Shown here piece after piece: positions 43,901-52,327 of a stretch of 64,000 nt of DNA. The position numbers were made by a program, and so were the translations under genes. Within the stretch, counting starts at the first letter, position 1. Each line of letters opens with the position of its first letter. The DNA is taken from NCBI RefSeq assembly GCF_008634025.1, contig NZ_PDCM01000001.1, positions 1,416,001 through 1,480,000 of the forward strand, read 5' to 3'. The notes beneath the pieces are model-generated. The model was not told the origin of the DNA. It did no database searches and saw only the letters and a list, made by a program, of their open reading frames with translations. This stretch comes from Streptomyces albofaciens JCM 4342 (lineage in GTDB: Bacteria; Actinomycetota; Actinomycetes; Streptomycetales; Streptomycetaceae).

Positions 43901-45552
43901 AGGAAGTCCTCCGCGGTGACGGGATCGGGCAGGTCCACGGGCGGGGCGCCGGCGTCGGCGGCGGGCGGGCCGCCGTGCGTCCACGGGGTGTCCTCGGGGT
44001 CGGGCAGCTCCGGACCGCCCCGCGGCTGGTGTTCGAACAGGGTCCAGCACACCTGGTCACCGGGCTCGGGAACCGACCCGGGTTCCGGGGTCTTGCCACG
44101 CCCCATGCCACCGGTCAGCCGCACGACCAGCCCGATCGGCCCGTCCGGCCTGCCCGGCTCGCTCGGCTCGTCCGGCCTGCCCGGCTCGCTCGGACCGCCC
44201 GGCTTGCTCGGACCGCCCGACTCGCTCGGACCGCCCGGCGGCCCGTCCGCCGTGTACGCGACGAACTCCGCCGGCTGGCTCTTCCCGTCCGGCAGCGGGC
44301 GGTACAGCTTGTCGCCCTCGGCCAGCTGCGGCCGGTCGTCCGTCCACAGCGTCACCAGCGGGCGCGGCATCGGCCGCTTGCCCTGCGAATACGCCATCTC
44401 GACCCCGGTCACCTCGCCCACCAGCGCCTCACCGGCGAGCCGCCGCGCCGCCATGACCAGCGGGTCGTCCAGCGCCTCCTGGGCGTCCAGCTGTGCCTGG
44501 GCGGTCTCCCGGGAGGACAGCTTCTGCGCGGCCGTGATCGCGTCGTCCCGTTTAGGCTGCGGCGGCTCACCGGCCCGTACCCGGTCGCGGTGGGAGGTGT
44601 ACGACCAGCGGTCGCGCTTCCAGCGGCCGGCCACCCGGGCACCCTCCGGCAGGGCCCGCAGCAGGTCGACGCCCCGCCACACGGCGTCCCAGGTGGGGCG
44701 CAGCTGGCTCTCCACCAGATCGCGGATCTCGTCCTCGGCACCGGGCACCCCGGCGTCGTAACGGGCCATCGCCGGGGCGAGGCGCTTGTTGTCGAAGGCC
44801 GGGTCCGTGGCGGGACCGGCCGGCGGGCACAGCAGCTGGCCGGCCGCGTCCCGCGCGGTCTCGGCGCGCTCCGCGGCCACCGCGCCGTGCTCGCCCTCCG
44901 GCGGGTCTATCCAGGCCAGCAGCGCGCCCAGGTGCTGATCTTCCAGGTTGCTCTGGCCGGTCGCCCAGTGGCGCGCGAGCAGCCCGGTCATCGGCAGCAG
45001 CAGGCTCGCGCCCGGCACCCGGGCCCGCTCGCCGAAGTGCGTGAACCAGCGGCCGAGCAGCGGCACATGGGGCGGTGCCGGATGCGGGGTGTCCGGCTCC
45101 TGCTCGGCGGTCCGCCGGAAGCGCATGGACCGGCCCAACAGGCGTACGTACTCCACGCCCGCCGCGCTCGGCACGATCACCTGCGGCGCGTCCGTGCACA
45201 GCTCGACCTCGACCGGGACCTTCTTGCCGGTCTCGGGGTCGGTCTCCTTGCGCTCTTCCAGCTCGACGGTGTCCGCGTAACCGTCCACGTACGGCAGGAC
45301 GGTCTCGGCCAGCTCGGCGAGGAAGGCGAACCGCAGGTCGCGGTCGCGCGGCTGGGGCACGGCGAGCAGCAGCGGCTTCTCGCGGTCGGTGCCGACCAGC
45401 GCGCCCAGCGGAGCGCCCGCCTCGCCCGCGGTCGTCAACGGCACGAAGACCAGCGGCCGTTCGGACAGATGCCGGTGCCGGACCGTGGCCAGCGGCTGCG
45501 CCCGACCCGCCGCCGCGGCCTCCATCCTGGCGAGGACTTCGATCAACGACAT
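43897..45552 (-). CDS. Unknown protein between nuclease and helicase genes
   Basis: 551 residues from ATG 45552, which overlaps the nuclease gene by ten bases; its stop overlaps the helicase start by four. No catalytic motif is recognised. The N-terminal half is mixed alpha/beta (LVFVPLTTAGEAGAPLGALVG, RFAFLAELAETVLPYVDGYAD); the middle is helical with conserved WSYTSHRDRVRAG and EALDDPLVMAARRLAGEALVG. A SH3/OB-like strand region with GDKLYRPLPDGK near 400 is interrupted by a Gly/Pro/Ser repeat. The coupling on both sides makes it a likely subunit of the same complex. Confidence 0.75.
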   Translation of the reverse strand: MSLIEVLARMEAAAAGRAQPLATVRHRHLSERPLVFVPLTTAGEAGAPLGALVGTDREKPLLLAVPQPRDRDLRFAFLAELAETVLPYVDGYADTVELEERKETDPETGKKVPVEVELCTDAPQVIVPSAAGVEYVRLLGRSMRFRRTAEQEPDTPHPAPPHVPLLGRWFTHFGERARVPGASLLLPMTGLLARHWATGQSNLEDQHLGALLAWIDPPEGEHGAVAAERAETARDAAGQLLCPPAGPATDPAFDNKRLAPAMARYDAGVPGAEDEIRDLVESQLRPTWDAVWRGVDLLRALPEGARVAGRWKRDRWSYTSHRDRVRAGEPPQPKRDDAITAAQKLSSRETAQAQLDAQEALDDPLVMAARRLAGEALVGEVTGVEMAYSQGKRPMPRPLVTLWTDDRPQLAEGDKLYRPLPDGKSQPAEFVAYTADGPPGGPSESGGPSKPGGPSEPGRPDEPSEPGRPDGPIGLVVRLTGGMGRGKTPEPGSVPEPGDQVCWTLFEHQPRGGPELPDPEDTPWTHGGPPAADAGAPPVDLPDPVTAEDFL

Positions 45553-47120
45553 GTGGCCTCCTCCGCGCGGGTACGTCGGGCCGCGGCCAGGGCCTCGGCC
45601 CGGAGGGCGGCCGCACGGCGCAGGGCCTCGGCGGCGGGGGCGTCGAGGATGTCGAGGGCACCGAGGGCACCGAGGGCATCGAATGCGTCCGGAGCGTCGG
45701 GGGCGTCGGGGGAGCCCGGGGAGCCTGCACTCGGGAGACCGGGCGTGCCCGCCCCGCCGTCCGTACGCGCCTGGCCGCCCGTATCCGCACCCGTACGCTC
45801 GTCATCCGTACGGTCGTCCGCACTTGCATGGCCATCCGCGCCGGGACGGCCCTCCGCACCCGTACGCCCATCCGCACCCGTATGGCCGTCCGCACCCGTA
45901 CGCCCATCCGCACCCGCACGACCGCCCCCACCCGTACGACCGTCCGCACCCGCCCCGCACTCCGCACCCGCCGCCGCCAGCACCTCCGCGACCGTACGCA
46001 GCCCGCCCAGCTCGCCGCGCACCCCGCGGCCCAGCGACTCCACCGCGCCTGCCGCGCGCGCCCGCCCACGGCAGTGGAAGGCCAGCTCGCAGGCGGCCAG
46101 GCACTCCGGCGCGTACGCCGCGTCGACCGCGTCCACCGCCTCCGCCAGCTCTTCGGCGGAGCGCGTCACCGTCCTGCCGTCGTCCGCGAGCCGGAGGTCG
46201 AAGGTGGTGCCGGGCGGGAGCTGTCCGGCGATCTCCTCGACCCTGGTCAGGCGCCGCAACTGGCGCCTGGTCGTCGCCAGTTGTTTGCGGATGTCGACGG
46301 CCTCGGCGGTGGGGAGGTTCGCGAAGTCCTTCGGGCAGACCAGCAGCACCCGGTCGCGCACCGGCACCGTACGGCCGGTCGCGGCGGCCACCTGGGCGGC
46401 CACCCGCTCCAGGGCCAGGACGTACACCGCGGACTGCCGGGCCGCGGCGCCCACCTTTGCGGGGTCGGCGGCACCGTCGATCATCGGGAACGACTTGATC
46501 TCCACGACCGTCCAGCCGCCGTCCGGATGCACCACGACCGCGTCCGGCTCCAGGTAGGCGGGCGACCCGGCCACCTCCAGGGTGAGCATCGGGTGGTCCA
46601 GGAGTGTCCAGCCGCCGGCGGTGGTGGCCTCGCGCAGGGCCAGAGCCGTACGGGCGGCACGCCCCTCGGGACCGGCGGCGGACAGGTCGGGGACGGCGAC
46701 CCCGCCGGGCTCGGGCGCCGCCGCGCCGGCATCCATGCGCTCGTGCAGCAGGCGCATCAGGTCCGCGCCGTCGTCCGCCTTCACCCGGGCTTCGAACGAA
46801 TTGCCCCGGGCCAGGGCGAACTGCGACTGCCCGAAGGGTGCCGGCGAACCGAGGGCGCTCGCGAGCGCCGCCTTGTCGATCCCGGCGCCGTCCAGCAGGG
46901 AACGGCGGCGGCAGCCCGGGTTGGCGGCCAGCGCGGCGAGCGCCCGGGCGTCCAGCGGCCGCGGCCGCACGCCGGGGCCGCGCAGCTCACCGAGCCGCTG
47001 CCGCAGCCCTGTCGTCGGCTGCGGCAGCGGAGGCGGCTGCCGCGGCGGTCGGTCGGCCGCGGCGGGTCGGCTGTCGCGGAATACGTTCACCCGCGGAAGT
47101 CTCGCATCCGCCACTGACAT
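45543..47120 (-). CDS. RecB/AddB/Cas4-type PD-(D/E)XK nuclease with Fe-S cysteines
   Basis: 525 residues from ATG 47120; GTG 47090 is also possible. The nuclease core shows Glu110 in GNSFEARV, Asp193 in LEPDAVVV, Glu207 and Lys209 in VVEIKSF, and the RecB-type QxxxY as Gln229-Tyr233. Cys70 (NPGCRRR) lies before the core and Cys340, Cys344 and Cys350 (CLAACELAFHC) after it, the one-plus-three layout that holds a 4Fe-4S cluster in AddB, Dna2 and Cas4. The C-terminal third is a Gly-X-Y repeat and Ala-rich helix. First gene of the nuclease-unknown-helicase operon. Its first 134 bases overlap the PAP2 gene. Confidence 0.82.
   Translation of the reverse strand: MSVADARLPRVNVFRDSRPAAADRPPRQPPPLPQPTTGLRQRLGELRGPGVRPRPLDARALAALAANPGCRRRSLLDGAGIDKAALASALGSPAPFGQSQFALARGNSFEARVKADDGADLMRLLHERMDAGAAAPEPGGVAVPDLSAAGPEGRAARTALALREATTAGGWTLLDHPMLTLEVAGSPAYLEPDAVVVHPDGGWTVVEIKSFPMIDGAADPAKVGAAARQSAVYVLALERVAAQVAAATGRTVPVRDRVLLVCPKDFANLPTAEAVDIRKQLATTRRQLRRLTRVEEIAGQLPPGTTFDLRLADDGRTVTRSAEELAEAVDAVDAAYAPECLAACELAFHCRGRARAAGAVESLGRGVRGELGGLRTVAEVLAAAGAECGAGADGRTGGGGRAGADGRTGADGHTGADGRTGAEGRPGADGHASADDRTDDERTGADTGGQARTDGGAGTPGLPSAGSPGSPDAPDAPDAFDALGALGALDILDAPAAEALRRAAALRAEALAAARRTRAEEATCR
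45760..45960 (-). repeat. Gly-X-Y coding repeat in the nuclease gene
   Basis: About ten imperfect 18-base units related to CGCACCCGTACGCCCATC (plus strand) encode GADGRT, GADGHT and GAEGRP hexamers, with glycine at every third residue over about 45 residues. It lies beyond the Fe-S cysteines, so it is a linker or tail and not part of the active domain. Confidence 0.8.
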
Positions 47121-47928
47121 CCGCGGGCGTGCCCGCCGCCCCGGCCGACACGGAACCGCCCTCGGCCCCCGTCCCGCGCACCCGTTCCGCGAGCCGCAGC
47201 GCCGGGCGCGTCAGCAGCAGGCCCAGCCCCATCACGGCCGTACCGGCGAGCGCGTCGAGCAGGTAGTGGTTGGCCGTGCCCATCACCACCAGGACGATGA
47301 CCAGCGGATACGCCACCGCGAGGGCCCGCGTCGCCCGCGACCGGCCGTGCTTCCATAGGACCGCCCCGCACCACAGCGCCCACCCCACGTGGAGGCTGGG
47401 CATCGCCGCGAACTGGTTCGTCATGCCGCCGAGCCCGCGCGGCGCGCTCGCGTCGTCGCCCCACCAGCCGTACGAGGAGAACCGCGCCATGGTGTCCGCG
47501 AACCCGCTGCCCGTGTCCAGCAGGCGCGGCGGCGCGGTCGGCAGCAGCGTGAAACCGATCAGCCCGATGAGCGTGGCCAGCATGAGCCACGTCCGCAGCG
47601 TCCGGTAGTGCGCGGGACGCCGGTGCCACAGCCATATCAGGACGGCGGGCGTGACCAGGTAGTGCAGCGAGGCGTACGCGAAGTCGGCGGGTATGCCGAG
47701 GGCGGGCGTGGAGGTGAAGAGACGGTTCAGCGCGCGCTCCGGATCGATCCGGAGCAGCTCCTCCCACCGCAGGATCGTCTCTCCGTGCCCGGTGGCGGCG
47801 TGCACGTCACCCCGGGCCACGAGCCGGCCCGCGGAGTAGGCCGCGTACACGAGGGCGAGCAGTGGCAGTTCCGTCCACCACCGCGGCCGGCTGCCGGCCG
47901 CCGCGGGGCGGCGCGCTGCGGCGTCCAT
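46987..47928 (-). CDS. PAP2-family membrane phosphatase (inositolphosphotransferase-like)
   Basis: 313 residues from ATG 47928, with GGAG about 11 bases upstream. Six membrane segments are seen. The phosphatase motifs are in the AUR1-like form: AAMPSLHVGWALW (C2) and GTANHYLLDALAGTAVM (C3), with no clear KxxxxxxRP, as in mycobacterial and Streptomyces inositol-lipid enzymes. Acts at the membrane on a lipid phosphate or phospho-alcohol. The tail after residue 265 is Ala/Thr/Arg-rich and runs 134 bases into the nuclease gene in another frame. Confidence 0.85.
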   Translation of the reverse strand: MDAAARRPAAAGSRPRWWTELPLLALVYAAYSAGRLVARGDVHAATGHGETILRWEELLRIDPERALNRLFTSTPALGIPADFAYASLHYLVTPAVLIWLWHRRPAHYRTLRTWLMLATLIGLIGFTLLPTAPPRLLDTGSGFADTMARFSSYGWWGDDASAPRGLGGMTNQFAAMPSLHVGWALWCGAVLWKHGRSRATRALAVAYPLVIVLVVMGTANHYLLDALAGTAVMGLGLLLTRPALRLAERVRGTGAEGGSVSAGAAGTPADVSGGCETSAGERIPRQPTRRGRPTAAAAASAAAADDRAAAAAR

Positions 47929-48248
47929 CCTGGTCGATCTCCAACGTGCGTGGCCCGTGGCGGATCGGTCACCGGGCCGGGTGCGAGGGGTGCGCGGTGC
48001 GGTGCGGCACCCGCCGGCGCGAAAACGCCGACCCTCCACCGTACGCTGTATAGCTCGCTGTCGCGGAACGGGAGGGGCCGGGACCGGCGCCGCGGGCCGG
48101 TGCGCGATGATGGAACGGACGGAGAGCGCCGGAAAGCGACAAAAGTCGATCAACGAGCGCGAAAAAGTCGAGCGACAGTCGAGCAAAACCGAGCTCCGAT
48201 GGGGCTCCGAGCACGGAAGAGCCGAGCGATCGGCCAGAGGTAATCCCC
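47929..48248. other. Divergent intergenic region
   Basis: 320 bases between PAP2 and the phosphatase gene, less GC-rich near 48120-48240. CGAGCGACAGTCGAGC and similar GTCGAGC/GAGC words recur, but without regular spacing. Two weak minus- and plus-strand promoters may be here; none is clear. Confidence 0.4.
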
Positions 48249-48842
48249 ATGGCACCGCGCATTCTGCTGGCCCGGCACGGGCAGACGGAATGGTCCCTGT
48301 CCGGCAAGCACACCGGCCGTACGGACATTCCGCTCCTGGAGGAGGGCCGCCGCGGCGCCAAGCTCCTGGGCGAGCGGCTGCACCGCGCCCCCTGGAACGG
48401 CCTGCCGGACGTCGAGGTCCGCACCAGCCCCCTGGTGCGCGCCAAGGAGACCTGCCAGCTGGCCGGCTTCGGCGACCGCGCACAGGACTGGGACGCGCTG
48501 ATGGAGGTCGACTACGGCGCGTACGAGGGCCTGACGCCCGCCGAGATCAAGGCCGGCCGCCCGGACTGGTTCATCTGGCGCGACGGCGTCCCCGAGGGCG
48601 AGACGCTGGCCGAGGTCGCGGCGCGGGCCGACGAGATCGTGGCGTGGGCGCGCTCGGCCGACCGCGACGTGCTGGTCTTCGCGCACGGCCACATCCTGCG
48701 CTCCCTGGGCGCCCGCTGGCTCGGCCTGGACGTCTCCTTCGCCGCCCGCATCCGCCTGGAGCCGACGTCCCTGTCGGTGCTGGGCTGGGCCTACGGGGAA
48801 CCGGCGATCGAGCGCTGGAACGACACCGGCCACCTGGGCTGA
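48249..48842 (+). CDS. Histidine phosphatase-superfamily protein (phosphoglycerate mutase-like)
   Basis: 197 residues. [10 protein letters not shown] carries the catalytic His (RHG motif), with partner residues in [13 protein letters not shown] (Arg), [16 protein letters not shown] (Glu) and [15 protein letters not shown] (second His). Length and motif set fit broad-specificity acid phosphatases of the PhoE/CobC type rather than glycolytic mutase. It acts in the cytoplasm on a small phosphate ester that cannot be named from sequence. AGAGG lies 11 bases before the ATG. Confidence 0.9.
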   Translation: MAPRILLARHGQTEWSLSGKHTGRTDIPLLEEGRRGAKLLGERLHRAPWNGLPDVEVRTSPLVRAKETCQLAGFGDRAQDWDALMEVDYGAYEGLTPAEIKAGRPDWFIWRDGVPEGETLAEVAARADEIVAWARSADRDVLVFAHGHILRSLGARWLGLDVSFAARIRLEPTSLSVLGWAYGEPAIERWNDTGHLG

Positions 48843-48938
48843 CCCGGCCGAGCGGTCACCGGCCACCTGGCCGGCCCCGCCGAGCTGCCGGAGCGCGGCG
48901 TGCGGCCGGGCGCGACCGCCCCACCGCACGCCCCGCCC

Positions 48939-50483
48939 TCACGCCGTGTACGCCCCGGCCGCTCCGTCCCCCCGCTGTTCCGGCAGCGCACCGCCCGTCC
49001 GCCGCGCCCCCTGCCGGACCGTTTCCCGAGAGGCCGACGACCGGGTGGCCGCGTGCCGGTCCAGGAAGGCGGCCACCTTGTCGGCCGTGCTTCCCGAGGC
49101 GCCCCGGTACGGCCGCAGCGCCCGCGCCGTCGCGTCCAGCATCGTCCGGATGCGGGCCGACCGGACGTCCTCCAGGAGTGCCAGCGCCCGCGTCCCGGCC
49201 GTCGCGGCCTCCTCGGGCGCCCGGCTGAGCGCCAGGTCGCCCGCCAGCTCCGCGGTGAACAGGGCGATGTTGCGCGTGAAGTGCGCGTGCTGGAGCGCCA
49301 CCGCCCGGCGCGCGAGCGTCGCCGCGCGCTCCTGTTCGCCCAGCGCCGACCAGCACTGCGCCTCCAGGCCCGCCAGCTCCGCCTCACCGTAGAAGGACAT
49401 CCACTCGGGATCGTCGTCGGACGGGCCCTCGGCGAACAGCCGCTGTGCCCGCAGCAGCGCCCGCTCACAGCTCCGGCGGTCGCCCAGCCCCGCCCAGCCG
49501 CCCGCCTCGCGCAGCGCCAGGAGCGACAGCAGACGCGGCGATCCCAGGCCTCGGGCGGCCAGTTGTCCGGCCTGCGCCGCGCGGACGGCCTCCCGGGGGC
49601 GGTGCGCGTCGCGCGCCAGGAAGGACGTGTTGCAGAACGCGTGCGCCTCCAGGGCGGCGTCGCCGGCGACCCGGGCGGTGGCCAGCGCCTCGGCGTAGTG
49701 CGAACGCGCGTCGCCGAACCGGCCCGAGTCGTGCGCCAGCCAGCCGACGGAGATGGCCAGCTCACCCGCGCCCGCGTGCAGGCGGTCGCTCACGGACCGG
49801 CGGTGCACCTCGGCGTCCAGCAGTTCGTACGCGGTGCGCAGCGGCTGCGCGGCGCGCCGGTACAGGCCCTCCCCGCCGTGCCGGTCGTCCAGCAGCCGGA
49901 TGCGGCGCACCGCCTCCTCGACCGCCGCGGCCTCGGCCGCACCGGCCCGCCCGGGGCCGCCCGCCGGACGGCCGGCCGGTACGCGGGGACCGGCGGCGGC
50001 CTCCGGGGCGAACGGGGGCAGCGCGGCGAGCCCCAGGGCGGCGGCCGGGCCGCCGGTGATGAACGTGCGACGCTGCACGTCGCTCTCCTTGCCGGTCTCG
50101 GTGCACATGTCGGAGGCGCCGGGGCCGGGCCCGGCGCCTGTAGGGCCTCCGGATCCCGGTGCGCCGCCGTTCGCGGCCGTACGGGGCCGCCGCCCGCGCA
50201 CCGTCTCGCGCGGCGCGAACCCCATGTCCGCGAGCGTGAGCCCGGGGAACATGTGGCGGAAGACCCGTTCGTAGGCGTAGTTCGGGCAGCGGATCTCCCC
50301 GGCCTCGACACGGCCCACGTACCGGGCGTCGCACGCGACCTGTTCCCCGATCTCGCGGGCGGCGCGGCGTACCGCCGCCGCGAACTCGCCCGGTGAGAGG
50401 CGCCCGCGCAACTGGCGGAAGGCGTGGTTCGGCTGAGCGGGGACAGGCCGGGACGACGCTGGTCCCGCTGGCTGCGGCGCCAT
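48939..50483 (-). CDS. Streptomyces TPR-type transcriptional regulator (NsdA-like)
   Basis: 514 residues from ATG 50483, with GGAGG seven bases upstream; the extension to 50570 is not needed. The N-terminal region (about 18-95) is a helix-turn-helix-like segment (FRQLRGRLSPGEFAAAVRRA, VACDARYVGRVEAGEIRCP, YERVFRHMFPG). A Tat-like stretch RRTFITGGPAAALGLAALPP follows at about 138, then Ala-rich helices with TPR character (ISVGWLAHDSGRFGDARSHY, SFLARDAHRPREAVRAAQAG). Similar proteins (NsdA type) repress antibiotic production and development in Streptomyces. Direct targets are unknown. Confidence 0.75.
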   Translation of the reverse strand: MAPQPAGPASSRPVPAQPNHAFRQLRGRLSPGEFAAAVRRAAREIGEQVACDARYVGRVEAGEIRCPNYAYERVFRHMFPGLTLADMGFAPRETVRGRRPRTAANGGAPGSGGPTGAGPGPGASDMCTETGKESDVQRRTFITGGPAAALGLAALPPFAPEAAAGPRVPAGRPAGGPGRAGAAEAAAVEEAVRRIRLLDDRHGGEGLYRRAAQPLRTAYELLDAEVHRRSVSDRLHAGAGELAISVGWLAHDSGRFGDARSHYAEALATARVAGDAALEAHAFCNTSFLARDAHRPREAVRAAQAGQLAARGLGSPRLLSLLALREAGGWAGLGDRRSCERALLRAQRLFAEGPSDDDPEWMSFYGEAELAGLEAQCWSALGEQERAATLARRAVALQHAHFTRNIALFTAELAGDLALSRAPEEAATAGTRALALLEDVRSARIRTMLDATARALRPYRGASGSTADKVAAFLDRHAATRSSASRETVRQGARRTGGALPEQRGDGAAGAYTA

Positions 50484-50715
50484 GGCAGATCCTCCGTGCC
50501 ATCTCCGTGGCGGTGCCGCGGCCTGGCGGTGCGGCGGAACGAACCGTACTAGCTGTGACCTCATCGACACGCAGAGTTTGGCTACAAACCGGATATCTCA
50601 CGCACGATCCGCCATGAAGTGCCATTCATTGCGGTGTCCCGCCGCCGTAGCCGTCGACGTGTCCGGACGTTGAACAGCGCGTAAAGGGAGCGGCGCGTGC
50701 GGAGGAGGGGTTTGC

Positions 50716-51276
50716 GTGCGGGAGACCGGCGTGGCCAAGGTCAGGACTGCCGTCGGCGGCGAGCCGGGTGCCGCCGGTGCGGCGCACGGCGGCAGCGCGC
50801 GCAGCGGCCGCGCGGCGCACCCGAACGGCCGGGCGCCGGGCCACGGTTCACCCGCCGTGGACCGGCGCTGGCCCTCCGCGGAGCGCAGCGTGCTCCCCGA
50901 GGCGCCGCGGACCTGCGATCTGGTGACCGTGCCCGCCCGCCAGGGCCTGGAGGCGGTCGACATCCTGCGGCTGCGCGCCGGCGTCGGCCCGGTCCTGCAC
51001 GACGGCGCGTGCGACACCCTGGGCTTCCTGGTGCCGCCGGGCACGGCCGACGGCTGGGACCTGCCGGGCAGCGCGTGTACGCAGACGTTCGGGCGCGAGG
51101 TGCCCACGGACGGCGCACGGCCCGCCGACGGCGCCCCTGTGGAGCCGCCCGTCGCGGGCACCGACTGGCTGGTCTCCCCGGACGGCGCGTGCGGCACGGC
51201 CACCGACCCTGTCGTCCTGCGTGAGGCCCTCGGCGAGGCGGCCCGCACCATCGAGGCCGTCGACCGCTGCCGCTGA
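50716..51276 (+). CDS. Hypothetical protein
   Basis: 186 residues from GTG 50716 with GGAGGAGGGG ahead. The first 60 residues are a disordered Gly/Ala/Arg stretch. The rest (VPARQGLEAVDILRLRAGVGPVLHDGACDTLGFLVPPGTADGW...) is a compact alpha/beta domain with three cysteines and WDLPGSACTQTFG in the middle. The pattern VGPVLHDGACDTLGFLVPPG resembles the small N-terminal part of PrimPol-type proteins, but active residues are missing. No signal or membrane segment. It is divergent from the TPR regulator. Confidence 0.6.
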   Translation: MRETGVAKVRTAVGGEPGAAGAAHGGSARSGRAAHPNGRAPGHGSPAVDRRWPSAERSVLPEAPRTCDLVTVPARQGLEAVDILRLRAGVGPVLHDGACDTLGFLVPPGTADGWDLPGSACTQTFGREVPTDGARPADGAPVEPPVAGTDWLVSPDGACGTATDPVVLREALGEAARTIEAVDRCR

Positions 51277-51347
51277 GCCTGCCGCCGGTGCGCCCGCAGT
51301 CCCCACCGGCCCCATGCTGACCTGCGCATACGCGGCATACTGGAGGC

Positions 51348-52214
51348 ATGGCGAAGAGCAGGCGCGGCCGGTCCCGTACGGGTCCCGAGCCCGTGGTGGA
51401 AACCGTGGACGGCGGTGTCGCCGAGCTGCGCCCCGACCGTGACCGGCCGCGCGGCTGGACGCTGCTCCTCGACGGCGCCCCGCAGTCGCACGTTGACCTG
51501 GACGACCCGACGTACCTGGACTTCGCGTACCAGCGCCGGCTCGGCCACATCGTCGACCTCGCCGCGCCGCCCGGCAGGCCCCTCCAGGTCGTGCACCTGG
51601 GCGGCGGCGCGCTGACCATGGCGCGCTACGTCGCGGCCACCCGCCCCCGCTCGACCCAGCAGGCCGTGGAGATCGACGCGCCCCTGGTCCAACTCGTCCG
51701 CCGGGAGCTGCCGCTGGACAGCGCGTGGCGGATCAGGGTGCGCGGCGCGGACGCCCGCGCGGGGCTCGCGAAGATCGCGGACGGCTGGGCGGACCTCGTG
51801 ATCGCGGATGTCTTCCGCGGCGCCCGCACCCCGGCGCACCTGACCAGTGCCGAGTTCGCGGCAGAGGTCGCGCGGGCGCTGCGGCCCGGCGGCTGGTACG
51901 CGGCCAACCTCACGGACGGTCCGCCGCTGGCCTTCGTACGGGCGCAGATCGCCACCGTCCGTACGGTCTTCCCCGAACTGTGCCTGACCGCTGACCCGGC
52001 CGTCCTGAGAGGCAAGCGCTTCGGCAACGCCGTCCTGCTCGCCGCCACCGGGGAACTCCCCGTCGCCGAGCTGACCCGGCGGGCCGCGACCGACCCGCAG
52101 CAGGGGCGCGTCGAACACGGGCGCGCGCTGCTGGACTTCACCGGTGGCGCGCAGCCGGTGACGGACGCGACCGCGGTGGACTCGCCGTCCCCGCCGCCCG
52201 CCGTCTTCAAGTAA
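51348..52214 (+). CDS. Spermidine synthase-like class I SAM methyltransferase-fold protein
   Basis: 288 residues. The fold motifs are VVHLGGGALTMARYVAA (motif I, with Gly-rich loop), QAVEIDAPLVQLVRREL (acidic residue II), GADARAGLAKIADGWADLVIADVF (motif III and the Asp seen in spermidine synthases) and RALRPGGWYAANL. It is shorter at its N-terminus than SpeE and has QSHVDLDDPTYLDFAYQRR in place of the usual aminopropyl-site segment. These fused or orphan forms are common in actinobacteria with no proven reaction. Polyamine synthesis is thus possible but not shown. Confidence 0.85.
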   Translation: MAKSRRGRSRTGPEPVVETVDGGVAELRPDRDRPRGWTLLLDGAPQSHVDLDDPTYLDFAYQRRLGHIVDLAAPPGRPLQVVHLGGGALTMARYVAATRPRSTQQAVEIDAPLVQLVRRELPLDSAWRIRVRGADARAGLAKIADGWADLVIADVFRGARTPAHLTSAEFAAEVARALRPGGWYAANLTDGPPLAFVRAQIATVRTVFPELCLTADPAVLRGKRFGNAVLLAATGELPVAELTRRAATDPQQGRVEHGRALLDFTGGAQPVTDATAVDSPSPPPAVFK

Positions 52215-52327
52215 GCCCGCGTTACGCCGGCTTTCGGACGGGCCTGCTTACGGCAGCCTTCAGAGGAGCCCGTTGCCGGCAGCCTCAAGGTGGGCCTGCT
52301 TCACGGCGGCGGCCAACGCGGCGCGGT

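Noticed and set aside
45760..45960. CRISPR-like regular repeats
   Set aside because: Units are adjacent, imperfect, lie within a reading frame and have no unique spacers or cas genes. They encode Gly-X-Y repeats.
48106..48248. Small ORF starting [14 protein letters not shown] before the histidine phosphatase
   Set aside because: It has no ribosome site, runs into the phosphatase gene in another frame, and shows no third-position GC bias of its own.
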